From positions 1-64,000 of the forward strand of contig JBAYFO010000005.1 of the NCBI GenBank assembly GCA_041667115.1: a stretch of DNA of 64,000 bases, written 5' to 3'. Both the position numbers and the translations under genes were made by a program. Source of the stretch: UBA1563 sp041667115 (GTDB lineage Bacteria > Bacteroidota > Ignavibacteria > Ignavibacteriales > Ignavibacteriaceae). The first letter of the stretch is position 1, and every line of letters starts with the position of its first letter. This document shows, piece after piece, positions 11,101 through 18,685 of this stretch. A model generated the notes under the pieces. It did no database searches and was not told the DNA's origin. It saw only the letters and a program-made list of their open reading frames with translations.

Positions 11101-11934
11101 TATAGTGTTCCCGACTCCCTGTTGTCGGTTGTGATTCAAAACCACAACATCTATTGTTGATAAAAAGTCGGCATATTCTTTAAAGGGTTGGAATTTAAAT
11201 AGTGGAACAAATTTTTCGCCAAATAAATCATGTCCTAAGGCGGCAACTTTTTCACCTAAAGTTTTATCTCCGTAAACAAGAGGGCAATAAATTTTTATTT
11301 TCTCATCTTTGAACTTGCTCAGTAATTCTAAAATCTCATTATGTCTGTTCGATATTGTAGATGAAGTTCCGGCTAATATGTTAATTTCGTCGGTAGTTTT
11401 TTGTTTGTTTTTTATAGTATCGAGATAATCAAAATCAATTAACGCAGGATAAATGCCATACATAAATCCCGCTTCCGTTTTGTAAACTTCTTTTGCAACA
11501 TTATAATCATCCTTCACCGCCGCACTGATCATAAAAATTTTTTTGATTATTGCTTTTCTCTTTTCCTCTAATTCATAGGGATTTGTCGGGGAGCCAACCT
11601 CTCTATAAAAATTAACATCTCCTCCCCATATCACCCAATGGACTTTGGACAATAGGTGCTGGCTTTTAAAAAAGTAGTCTATAACTTGATTGAAAAATAG
11701 CCCATGAATGATTATACCGGTGCATGATTCTAGGATTCGTACTATTTCCCTATCATCAAAAGAGTTTACTTTAATACTATTAATAAAGGTATATTCCTTT
11801 GTATCATCCCACATAGCTCTTCCAACTATTAAAAACAGATGCTCAGAACTATCAAAATATTTGTTTATCATTTTGTTATGCACATATGCATAATCGGATT
11901 CAAAGACGATGTGTACAAACACCAAAAACCTCAT
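8122..11934 (-). CDS. Modular GT56-like glycosyltransferase with TPR, two methyltransferase and one GNT-I-like modules
   Basis: About 1,270 residues from ATG 11934. An in-frame TTG at 11991 would add 19 residues, but the ATG places the start where WecF-type proteins begin. Modules: a GT56 (WecF/4-alpha-L-fucosyltransferase-like) domain over 1-370 with HGLFFNQVIDYFF and WVIWGGDVNFY; TPR repeats around 390-460; a methyltransferase-like domain around 490-660 (EDVFEHIPYEKLP, RVLKPGATFRLSIPDYG) that lacks an obvious glycine-rich SAM loop; a GNT-I-like glycosyltransferase around 695-990 (VILICYNRPWHTQQVL, VLLEDDCVP, GSWGWATWKRAW); and a complete class I methyltransferase around 1030-1270 (LLNLGCGNRFHKDWVNVDF, HILEHF, RKGGIIRVVVPDLE). 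The stop overlaps the next start by 4 nt, so the two modular enzymes are translationally coupled. The GT56 resemblance suggests transfer of a deoxyamino sugar to a lipid-linked acceptor, which suits the sugar operon just upstream. Confidence 0.85.
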   Translation of the reverse strand: MRFLVFVHIVFESDYAYVHNKMINKYFDSSEHLFLIVGRAMWDDTKEYTFINSIKVNSFDDREIVRILESCTGIIIHGLFFNQVIDYFFKSQHLLSKVHWVIWGGDVNFYREVGSPTNPYELEEKRKAIIKKIFMISAAVKDDYNVAKEVYKTEAGFMYGIYPALIDFDYLDTIKNKQKTTDEINILAGTSSTISNRHNEILELLSKFKDEKIKIYCPLVYGDKTLGEKVAALGHDLFGEKFVPLFKFQPFKEYADFLSTIDVVVLNHNRQQGVGNTINLLYLGKKVFLRKEIATFSHFTEKGVKLYNTSDIAGLDFKSFYKYNKVDAIKASKFLKDEYSFEKQASLWKDIFSNFKKQLKSDKKSEENNEDAKNKCYEILSEDPENSDAYYQLGDINYSLKNYEIALRNYKSAFQFSGDGLEAAFKIVLSYLAMSRLEEATKFLKKIIIKNPYDKNLLLLCKELNVTMEWDDIKEYSSLKLYAGDIPERDEYKKLIGLSIEKKDHRHILHDMTNPFPLKDNSVDSFQAEDVFEHIPYEKLPAVFDEIYRVLKPGATFRLSIPDYGCDILYERSLKDSSGKIIFDAGGGGTIENPGHLWFPVISNVEELLQKTEFVKSGIVDLLHYYNSDGSSVLNNIDYSKGFVARTPDNDKRVQSPRRPMSFVIDLIKSPAESSNLSLNINPDKVYQTNTNLIGLKNENDRTNDVPVILICYNRPWHTQQVLNSLKQNDIKNLYIFCDAPKTPKNIEEVNAVRNLIKSIDWTHPKVVYQTENQGLAKSIVTAANLVFEKYDRLVLLEDDCVPQKYFFDFMYTCLNKYEKNEKIYGISGYSIPIPNEILSEYPNDLYFCPRIGSWGWATWKRAWKHKINDLNFLNDELLKKNVDINQGGDDIPVMFEQMRNGSLKDVWTMSWLLSVYLNNGVYIYPTKSHIANIGLDGTGVHCGKTNKFDTVMALNKPSVYPADVVINKQLLQHFVNKHNLQESNPIPKTTSPEKREPNYKATALDVYKTILSKDLNKGNFNKLLNLGCGNRFHKDWVNVDFVSYSKEVMELDLKNPLPFSDGSFDVVYHSHILEHFQKAFAPKFLKNCFNVLRKGGIIRVVVPDLEQIAKYYLDLMGKSLTGDLNAQAKYDWIMLELFDQTVRNYSGGEMLKYWQQQEIPAEAFVVARMGSEAKDVINSVRKNRGQNNNGNGKEPDPTKIGKFRLSGEVHQWMYDRYSLSKLLKDAGFTNIKVTTAFESMIPNFNKYNLDIEPDNSIRKPDSLFMEAIK

Positions 11935-12190
11935 ATAATATTTGTCGGGTCTAGATATTTTTCTATTATCATGCCATGGATTTGATGACAATAGTGCTTA
12001 AATCTCAACTTTTATGGATATAACTTGGCAAATAATGGTCAATATTAGACAGTTGTTTGAAAACAGTCCTGATTAGTTCTCGGTCAGATATTTTTTATAA
12101 TTTGATATGATTTAAGGAATAATTTCACGTAATGACAATTTCCAGGTATCGCAAATTTGGTGTTTGATCTTCGGAGTTAAATAATTTTTA

Positions 12191-12916
12191 TCAGATTGTT
12201 CCTGAATCCACAAAAATATTTTGCCCGGTAATTGATGCCGACCTATCCGATAGAAGAAAACTAACCGTTTGAGCAACTGATCTTGTACTGGTTGGTTTTT
12301 TAAGGGATGTTCTTTTAAAGATTCTGTTTTTTGTTTCATCATCTAATTTTGAAGACATTTCTGTTTCCATAAATCCGGCGACAACACAATTGGATCGGAT
12401 TCCCTTTTCACCCCATTCTCTTGCTGTGTTTTTTGAAAATGCTTCGAGCGCACCTTTTGTTGAAGCATACATTGCAAGCCCCTTATAGCCGGTGTGTGCA
12501 GATATCGATGAGATGTGAACAAGGCTTCCCTTTATTTGATGAAGCAGCATATTCCGCAGAACATTTTTCGTAAGTAAAAATGGAGCAATTACATTTACAC
12601 GGCACATCTCTTCCAATTTTTCAAGATTGATATTTGTGATCAAATCGTCAACGGCTAACGCAGCGTTGTTTACAAATCCATGAACAGGAATATTGGCGGC
12701 AAGGAAATTTTCCTTCCAAAAAGTTTTAATTCCCGCTGTATCTGATAAATCATACCTGATGTGATTAAAATTGTCATAAAATTCTTTTGATAGTTGATCC
12801 GTATTATCATTAGCTTTTCGACTCAACCCATAAACGAAATATCCCTCTTCAAGAAGTGTTTTAGAAATTTCAAATCCCAATCCTTTCGATACTCCCGTGA
12901 CCAAAATATTTTTCAT
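12191..12916 (-). CDS. SDR-family (FabG-like) oxidoreductase
   Basis: A 241-residue classical short-chain dehydrogenase/reductase. It shows the NAD(P)-binding motif TGVSKGLG (7-14), NNAA (83-86), catalytic Ser137, Tyr150 and Lys154 (YASTK), and the FabG-like ending ITGQNIFVDSG. The start overlaps the AMP-ligase stop by 4 nt (ATGA). As the last small gene after an ACP and an acyl-ligase, the simplest role is reduction of an ACP-bound 3-ketoacyl group, or another redox step on the acyl moiety, before it is transferred to the amino sugar. A 4-ketoreductase role on the nucleotide sugar is the alternative. Substrate assignment is inference; the family call is secure. Confidence 0.88.
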   Translation of the reverse strand: MKNILVTGVSKGLGFEISKTLLEEGYFVYGLSRKANDNTDQLSKEFYDNFNHIRYDLSDTAGIKTFWKENFLAANIPVHGFVNNAALAVDDLITNINLEKLEEMCRVNVIAPFLLTKNVLRNMLLHQIKGSLVHISSISAHTGYKGLAMYASTKGALEAFSKNTAREWGEKGIRSNCVVAGFMETEMSSKLDDETKNRIFKRTSLKKPTSTRSVAQTVSFLLSDRSASITGQNIFVDSGTI

Positions 12917-14151
12917 ACTCTTTTCAACTTTCCTGTTCTTGTAACTTCAATGGCATCAACTAGGTTTATGATCCTCGGAACCTTGAATGGTTGCAAATAT
13001 TCTTGCAAATATCTTTTTAAATCTTTTTCAATAACACCCTGATTCCCAACGGTAACGTCTGCAATTAATACATTTCCTAAAACGGAATTTTTTCTACCGT
13101 AAACTCTTGAAACAATTACACCCGGATGATTGTTAATGATCTCCTCTACTTCGCCCGGATTCACTTTATATCCGCCGACGTTAATCATTTCATTTTTTCT
13201 TCCAACAAATTTAAATTGCAAATTTCGATCCGGCAAAAGCTCAACCATATCGTTTGTTTTGTACCAATCACCTTCCAATTCAAATGAATCTGATATACCG
13301 AGCATGCTTTTATGAATCAATAGTTCACCTTCAACAATCTTAACATTTTCCGCATCTTCTTCTTTGATACTAAATGTATCGCAATCAGAAGCGAATAAAC
13401 TTCCCGCTTCAGTTGACGCATAAACATTGAGTATTCTGGCATTGGGAAAAATTTCAGACATACGCTGAAATAACGCTAGATTAAAATTTTCGCCACCACT
13501 CGTAATTCTCTTTATTGAATTGAATTTTCGATTACCGGGAACAAGCATGCGGTAAAAAGTAGGAGTAGCTGATATATTTGTAATATTGTATTCATCAATT
13601 AATGAGAGGATTTCACCAGATGACGGTCCAAATAAGTTTATGATTGTATCTAGATTGAAAAGCGCCTGGAAGAACACCTGTAAACCGGCAATATGTGTCG
13701 GGTTGTAAGCAAATCCCCATACATCATTCTTTTTCTTATCGGAAATTTTAACCATTCGGGAAATACTTTTTAAACTGTGGGTTATTTTTTTAGGTTGTCC
13801 GGTTGTACCGGAGGTATAAAGAGTTATCCGCCAATCTTTCGACTCTTGAACCGAATCAATGAAATTATTCTCATCTACTCTTTTATTAAAAACAACCGTT
13901 TCTCGCTTTAATAAAGAATCATCATTCAAACCGAGTTGCCCTAACTCAGATTCTTTAAAATCGTTATCCAGGAGAACAATGTTTTTTTTGTACAAAACCG
14001 ATGCTGTAATCAATACAAAAATTTCAAAAATATCATCGGTATAAATAAACAACGGAAGAGACTCGACATTATTCAACCTATCGAAAAAGCTCTCGTAAGA
14101 ATACTCTCTTTGTTTGAGGGGATCGAATAAAAATATTTTGTTTTTATCCAT
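12913..14151 (-). CDS. AMP-forming acyl-ACP/CoA ligase (ANL family)
   Basis: 412 residues, shorter than typical acyl-CoA synthetases (500-600). The adenylate P-loop YTSGTTGQPKK lies at 112-122, YASTEAG in the middle, the hinge region GRKNEMINVGGYKVNPGEVE follows, and the C-terminal catalytic lysine is in RTGKLKRV (Lys408). It activates a carboxylic acid as acyl-AMP and passes it to a thiol. The adjacent ACP gene, overlapped by 8 nt, is the likely acceptor. The shortened N-terminal half resembles ligases that load dedicated carrier proteins. The acid is unknown. Context suggests a short hydroxy or keto acid destined for N-acylation of a sugar. Confidence 0.88.
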   Translation of the reverse strand: MDKNKIFLFDPLKQREYSYESFFDRLNNVESLPLFIYTDDIFEIFVLITASVLYKKNIVLLDNDFKESELGQLGLNDDSLLKRETVVFNKRVDENNFIDSVQESKDWRITLYTSGTTGQPKKITHSLKSISRMVKISDKKKNDVWGFAYNPTHIAGLQVFFQALFNLDTIINLFGPSSGEILSLIDEYNITNISATPTFYRMLVPGNRKFNSIKRITSGGENFNLALFQRMSEIFPNARILNVYASTEAGSLFASDCDTFSIKEEDAENVKIVEGELLIHKSMLGISDSFELEGDWYKTNDMVELLPDRNLQFKFVGRKNEMINVGGYKVNPGEVEEIINNHPGVIVSRVYGRKNSVLGNVLIADVTVGNQGVIEKDLKRYLQEYLQPFKVPRIINLVDAIEVTRTGKLKRV

Positions 14152-14386
14152 TCCCGTTATCTAATTTGTTTAATATTTCGCCTACGGTTAACACAATACC
14201 CGATTCAAAAACATCAATGCCGAATTTCATTTCGATGCGGATGGTGAGTTCCGCCAAATCGAACGAATCTAACCCAATTTCATCTCTAAGGTTTGTGGAT
14301 GATTGTAAAGATGAAATTTTTTCTTTCGAATTATTTTCCAGAACCTGGTTGATAATGACCCGGAGAATTTCAATTTTCTGCGGCAT
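14144..14386 (-). CDS. Acyl carrier protein (dedicated)
   Basis: An 80-residue acidic helical protein with the phosphopantetheine attachment motif GLDSFDLAEL, Ser41 being the expected attachment site. The length is normal for an ACP. It is encoded between the acyltransferase (17-nt overlap) and the AMP ligase (8-nt overlap), so it is almost certainly their shared carrier rather than the fatty-acid-synthesis ACP, which would sit with fab genes. Its presence in a nucleotide-sugar operon implies that the acyl donor for the sugar is acyl-ACP rather than acetyl-CoA. Confidence 0.92.
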   Translation of the reverse strand: MPQKIEILRVIINQVLENNSKEKISSLQSSTNLRDEIGLDSFDLAELTIRIEMKFGIDVFESGIVLTVGEILNKLDNGNG

Positions 14387-14933
14387 AAAATTCCTTTTCG
14401 AGTTCTAAAATTTTTTGTTTCCTTTTACCGATTTCGATTCCGGGTATTCCACGATAAATTGTGAATGCATCGCAATTTTTCACTACGAGTGTTAAAGCTG
14501 AAACTGCCGAACCGGTTTCCATTACCACATTCGGCATGATGACGGAACCCGCTCCTATTATTACATGCTTTTTCAAATGAATTTTACCGGAGGTTTCTCT
14601 GCGGAATCTATCCGGGATCAGTGGGTTAGTCATCCCCAATCCCATATAATCATCCGTACTGGAATATAGCGACACACGACCGGAAATTGAGACAAAATCT
14701 TCTATTAGAATTTCACCTTTCCCAATGAGTGAAGTATAAGGTGCAATATGAACATAACACCCGATGTCTATTTTACTTGCTGCTGAAAGAATGCAAAAAT
14801 CATCTATCCGGATATTGCTTCCCAATGAGATTAGATGTGGATTATATATGCTCGCTTTGTCGGAGACATTTACATTTTCACCGAACTCTTTAAATCCGAT
14901 CTTGAGCAATTGTTCCTTGTTTAAATACGCCAT
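14370..14933 (-). CDS. Left-handed beta-helix (hexapeptide) acyltransferase
   Basis: 187 residues with hexapeptide-repeat character through the middle (IRIDDFCILSAASKIDIG, VIIGAGSVIMPNV), as in the galactoside/maltose acetyltransferase and sugar N-acyltransferase families. It ends in a charged helix. The stop lies 17 nt inside the ACP gene, so translation is coupled to the likely acyl donor. It follows the aminotransferase by 17 nt. Probable role: transfer of the ACP-borne acyl group to the 4-amino group made by the DegT-family enzyme. O-acylation cannot be excluded. Confidence 0.85.
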   Translation of the reverse strand: MAYLNKEQLLKIGFKEFGENVNVSDKASIYNPHLISLGSNIRIDDFCILSAASKIDIGCYVHIAPYTSLIGKGEILIEDFVSISGRVSLYSSTDDYMGLGMTNPLIPDRFRRETSGKIHLKKHVIIGAGSVIMPNVVMETGSAVSALTLVVKNCDAFTIYRGIPGIEIGKRKQKILELEKEFYAAEN

Positions 14934-14950
14934 TTTATTTCATCTTCGTA

Positions 14951-16039
14951 TTAAATTAATTGTGCCGTCAGTATGGAAATCACAAAGTCAATCTCTTCAA
15001 ATGATAATTTATAATAAAGCGGCAAACACAAAATTCTTCTCGAGATATCTTCGGATATTGGCAAAGAAGATGGCAACAGAATTTCCTTATACTGATTTAC
15101 TGAAGGATAAAAATATCTCCTCGGAAAAACATTGTTTTTGTTGAGAGCCGATTCAACTTTTAGTAGTACATTTTCGCTTTCCAAAATAACAGGGAGATAT
15201 GAGTAATTAGTTTCGCCAAATTTCACTTCCTGAAAACCAATTGAATTTATTTTACCCAATTGCTCACAATAATATTTGTACTTGTTTTTTCTGTCGTCAA
15301 GAACTTCGTGATAATATTTCAAATTTGCCAAACCGAGCGCGGCATGCACTTCGGTCATCTTGCCGTTAAAGCCTTCTTCAATAACCCACTTGCTATCGTC
15401 ATGTCCAAAGAAACGAATTCTTTTTAATTTTTCATGAAGTTCATTATCAGCGGTTATCACTCCGCCGCCTTCGGCTGTGTTCAATAATTTTGTTGCGTGA
15501 AAACTTGTAGCCGATATATCACCAAAATTTAGCAGACTCTCGTTTTTATAAGTTGAGCCCACAGCATGAGCGGCATCATAAATCACTTTTAAATTATGCT
15601 TCTTTGCTATCCTTTCAATTTCTTCAACATCGCAGGGATTTCCAAAAACATGAACCGGTAAAATTGCGCAAGTTTTATCGGTTATTTTTTCTTCAATTTT
15701 TTTCGGATCGATGTTAAGTGTTCCAGCATCAATGTCGGCAAAAACCGGTGTACAACCTTCCCACTGTATCGCACTGACCGTTGCAATCCATGTAAACGGA
15801 GTAGTAATTATTTCACCTTTCAATTCGAGAGCTTTTATTGCCATTTGAATTGCGATTGTACCGTTAGAAACAGCAACCATGTTTTTTAATTGTAAAGCAG
15901 TAATCAATTCTTTTTCGAACTGTTGAACCAATGGTCCGTTGTGAGTAAGTATACCTCTCTCCCAAACCCCGGTTAATATTTGGTTATACTCTTCCAGTGG
16001 TGCCAGTGAAGGAGCTGTAACATAAATGGGCTTATTCAT
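14951..16039 (-). CDS. DegT/DnrJ/EryC1/StrS-family sugar aminotransferase (VioA-like)
   Basis: 362 residues with fold-type I PLP features: SNGT for phosphate binding (58-61), Asp155 in YDAAHA, and the Schiff-base Lys184 in SFHATK. The N-terminus (APSLAPLEEY ... WERGILTHNGPLV) resembles VioA-type dTDP-4-amino-4,6-dideoxyglucose transaminases more than the 3-aminotransferases. It should transfer an amino group, usually from glutamate, to a 4-keto-6-deoxy nucleotide sugar. It overlaps the Gfo/Idh gene by 8 nt. With the 2,3-dehydratase upstream, the expected product is a 4-amino-2,4,6-trideoxyhexose nucleotide. The 3- versus 4-position choice is inferred from resemblance. Confidence 0.9.
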   Translation of the reverse strand: MNKPIYVTAPSLAPLEEYNQILTGVWERGILTHNGPLVQQFEKELITALQLKNMVAVSNGTIAIQMAIKALELKGEIITTPFTWIATVSAIQWEGCTPVFADIDAGTLNIDPKKIEEKITDKTCAILPVHVFGNPCDVEEIERIAKKHNLKVIYDAAHAVGSTYKNESLLNFGDISATSFHATKLLNTAEGGGVITADNELHEKLKRIRFFGHDDSKWVIEEGFNGKMTEVHAALGLANLKYYHEVLDDRKNKYKYYCEQLGKINSIGFQEVKFGETNYSYLPVILESENVLLKVESALNKNNVFPRRYFYPSVNQYKEILLPSSLPISEDISRRILCLPLYYKLSFEEIDFVISILTAQLI

Positions 16040-17006
16040 AATTTTTTTTTCTTATCTCTTCGAGCAATTTTGATTGACTAAAATTCTGCAGGATCTCTTC
16101 TTCGTAATTATTTTCTATTATTAATTTATGAAAATACTTAAGCATATTGATAAAATTATTATCCGCCGGTAATTCCTCAACAACTTTACCACTTGGCTTT
16201 TCAATAATTAGAGATGGTTTAAATCCAGGTGGAGCAGTAAATATACGCTCGGCTGTAATTTTACCTTTGCTTCCCCACAGTTCCAGATTGCACTGATAAA
16301 AATTATCGAATCCGAACGCGATTTCTGAAAACAATCCCGCATTCCGGCTTGTAAGAAAAGCGCCGCCCCATAAATCCACACCGAGTTTCTCGTCATAGTA
16401 TAGTTTTGAAGATTTCACTTCGATATCTTCACCTAAAAAAAACTGACTTATTTTAACCGGATAAGCGCCTGCATCCAGCAAAGCCCCACCACCTAACTCT
16501 TTTTGATAACGGATATTATTGACATCGCTAAATGGCGGAAACCCGAACGAACTTCGAATGCTTCTTAATTGACCAATCTCATCATTGTTCACCAAATCTA
16601 AAATATATTTTAACTGCGAATGAAATCTAAACTGAAAATTCTCCATCACCACAAGTTTCTTTTCACGGGCTTTATTCATTACTTCAAGCGTGTCGGTCAA
16701 TGAGCATGTTAAAGATTTTTCGACAAGAACATGCTTGCCATTTTCAAGCGATTTTAAAATCCATTCATGATGAAGTGAATTTGGAAGCGGAATATAAACG
16801 GCATCAATCAAATCGCTGTTCACTAATTCTTCATAATTATCGAAAGGGAGTGCATCGTACCGTCGTGCAATGTCTTTGGCTTTTTCATGATTCCGGCTTG
16901 CAACCCCGTTTATTTTGTATTCGGTTCTTAAAGCAGCTAAACTTGGCAGCATATACTTCTCGGCAATTTGAGCGCCGCCGATTATTCCAATTCTTACTTT
17001 TTCCAT
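16032..17006 (-). CDS. Gfo/Idh/MocA-family oxidoreductase (probable NDP-sugar 3-ketoreductase)
   Basis: 324 residues: an N-terminal Rossmann domain (GIIGGAQIAEKYM), the EKSL motif with Lys97, and the C-terminal domain signature GGGALLDAGAYPV with Asp178 and Tyr182. Members of this family paired with NDP-hexose 2,3-dehydratases (for example SpnN with SpnO, TylC1 with TylX3) reduce the unstable 3,4-diketo-2-deoxy intermediate at C3. Here the gene sits 7 nt downstream of the dehydratase, which supports that role. It overlaps the aminotransferase start by 8 nt. Confidence 0.88.
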   Translation of the reverse strand: MEKVRIGIIGGAQIAEKYMLPSLAALRTEYKINGVASRNHEKAKDIARRYDALPFDNYEELVNSDLIDAVYIPLPNSLHHEWILKSLENGKHVLVEKSLTCSLTDTLEVMNKAREKKLVVMENFQFRFHSQLKYILDLVNNDEIGQLRSIRSSFGFPPFSDVNNIRYQKELGGGALLDAGAYPVKISQFFLGEDIEVKSSKLYYDEKLGVDLWGGAFLTSRNAGLFSEIAFGFDNFYQCNLELWGSKGKITAERIFTAPPGFKPSLIIEKPSGKVVEELPADNNFINMLKYFHKLIIENNYEEEILQNFSQSKLLEEIRKKNYE

Positions 17007-17013
17007 CTTAAGC

Positions 17014-18444
17014 CTAAATAAATGAAATCGCCGAGAGTAAACTTCTCGATTGAATATTTAAATAATTGTTAAACTTGAGAAAGACGTTCAGTTGATTTAA
17101 TGTCAACCAAATATAGTTCGGGGGCAGTTCAATTGAAATTTCATTACCAGCAAAGACAATCATATTCCTATTTTGCTCTCTATAGAATCTCCCTCCCTCT
17201 TCAGATTGGAATGTATCTAGCACAACTTTTTCTTTAGGTGCATCTAGAACGTATTCTAAAAATGGGATACTTCCTGCTTTTGAATGCCGGTAATTTCCGG
17301 TCAAGCACTGAACGGTCGGCGCAAATTCGACAATGTCGTGATTTCCGCATTCCAATTTTGTCTGAACGGCAAAATGTAAGATCCCGTTGATCTCTTTACA
17401 AACGAATGCCGAGATACCTTCTTGTGCAGGTTCAACCATTGGCTGAGACCAATTGGTTACTTCTCTATTTGATATTTCAATCTCAACCGCTATTACTTTA
17501 AAATACTTATTGTCTTTGTGCCGGATTTCATCATCGGTATAAACCCACGAGTCTAACTCTTTTAAAGAGCGCTTTTTTATTTCAAGATCGTAAGTGCTTT
17601 TAAACCGGGTTATGTAAGAAATGACATCGTCAATTAAATGCAACGAACCCTGTTGTGATAATGCTGACTTTAAGAATGCCTTTTGAATTGTGAACTGTTT
17701 TTCATTGTGTCCGAGGAAATTAAAAAAATCTACCACGGAAACATCAAAACTGCCATAGGGAATTCCCGAGATTACCGTTCTTGTATCCATATTAACGAGA
17801 TTGTTGACTTGTAAAAGTTTTTTTATCTGTGCCAATGTAACCCATGTATAATTATCATATACCGGCATCTCCTCTTCAACTTTGATTATAATATTCCGAT
17901 TTCTTTTTTTTAGAAATCTTGCCCCTTGTTCAGATTGAAGTTGATCAAGTAAAATTTGTTCGGTTTTTGCATTCTGAAAATATTCAAGGTATAACGGCTT
18001 TTTACCTTCGTGCACCTGTGTGTAGTTACTTTTTGTAGCTTGCAGGGTTGGGGATAATTGCACATAATTTCTATTACCCGGTTCTATTTTTGCTTGCATC
18101 AAAAAATGAAGAATCCCATCGAATTCTTTTGTGATTATTCCTAAAAATCCAATCTCAGGCTGATTGATAATAGGCTGTTGCCAGCTACTTACCGATCCCC
18201 AATTTGTGCTAATTTCAATTCCGTCGATTGTAAAAAACTTACCCGATCCGTGCTGAATTACGCCCGTTTTCTCATTATAATTCCAATTTTTAAGCGATGA
18301 GAATTTTGTTTTTTGGAGCTTTACATTTACATGTTGTTTCTTTTTCTTTACCCATTTTATAACTTCTTCAACGGAAAGATACTTTCCCTCAGACGAGAAC
18401 GCCGATTTCATGAAGAGCAAATTATTCCGTGCTTTATCATCCAT
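17014..18444 (-). CDS. NDP-hexose 2,3-dehydratase
   Basis: 476 residues, the usual length for the TylX3/SpnO/EvaA family. It has the expected two tandem halves, each with a matching core: WQQPIINQPEIGFLG ... GILHFLMQAKIEPGN in the first and WSQPMVEPAQEGISA ... GILHFAVQTKLECGN in the second, each followed by P-T-x-Q. The enzyme removes the C2 hydroxyl of a dTDP-4-keto-6-deoxyhexose, committing the pathway to a 2-deoxysugar. It is the first gene of a tight minus-strand operon. The family is best known from actinomycete antibiotic glycosylation, so its presence in a surface-glycan locus is notable. dTDP-glucose synthesis and 4,6-dehydration must be encoded elsewhere. Confidence 0.92.
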   Translation of the reverse strand: MDDKARNNLLFMKSAFSSEGKYLSVEEVIKWVKKKKQHVNVKLQKTKFSSLKNWNYNEKTGVIQHGSGKFFTIDGIEISTNWGSVSSWQQPIINQPEIGFLGIITKEFDGILHFLMQAKIEPGNRNYVQLSPTLQATKSNYTQVHEGKKPLYLEYFQNAKTEQILLDQLQSEQGARFLKKRNRNIIIKVEEEMPVYDNYTWVTLAQIKKLLQVNNLVNMDTRTVISGIPYGSFDVSVVDFFNFLGHNEKQFTIQKAFLKSALSQQGSLHLIDDVISYITRFKSTYDLEIKKRSLKELDSWVYTDDEIRHKDNKYFKVIAVEIEISNREVTNWSQPMVEPAQEGISAFVCKEINGILHFAVQTKLECGNHDIVEFAPTVQCLTGNYRHSKAGSIPFLEYVLDAPKEKVVLDTFQSEEGGRFYREQNRNMIVFAGNEISIELPPNYIWLTLNQLNVFLKFNNYLNIQSRSLLSAISFI

Positions 18445-18685
18445 ATTTATTATATCCGACTACAAATTTTGTACATCCCGGGTCTTAATTAATTATAAGT
18501 AAAATGTTCTCTTTATAAACTTAACGAACTTTAAATACACATATGATTTCACAACCTACCCGTTGAGTACATGCAATTTTTTACCTATACGTACAATTAT
18601 CATTCCATCTTTAGGATTAGAAATTTTGATTAAACAATGCCAAGTATGGTTAAGATTAAAATAGAGGACAATATTAGCCAGTTTG

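Noticed and set aside
11935..11991. TTG start at 11991 for the GT56-like protein
   Set aside because: The 19 extra residues do not look like the family N-terminus and no good ribosome-binding site precedes the TTG.
12112..12342. 76-codon minus-strand ORF overlapping the SDR 3' end
   Set aside because: It lies in another frame of the clearly coding SDR gene and has no family likeness or ribosome-binding site.
18461..18473. TACAAATTTTGTA palindrome upstream of the sugar operon
   Set aside because: It is only 6 bp per arm in very AT-rich DNA, so chance is likely; no second copy was seen.
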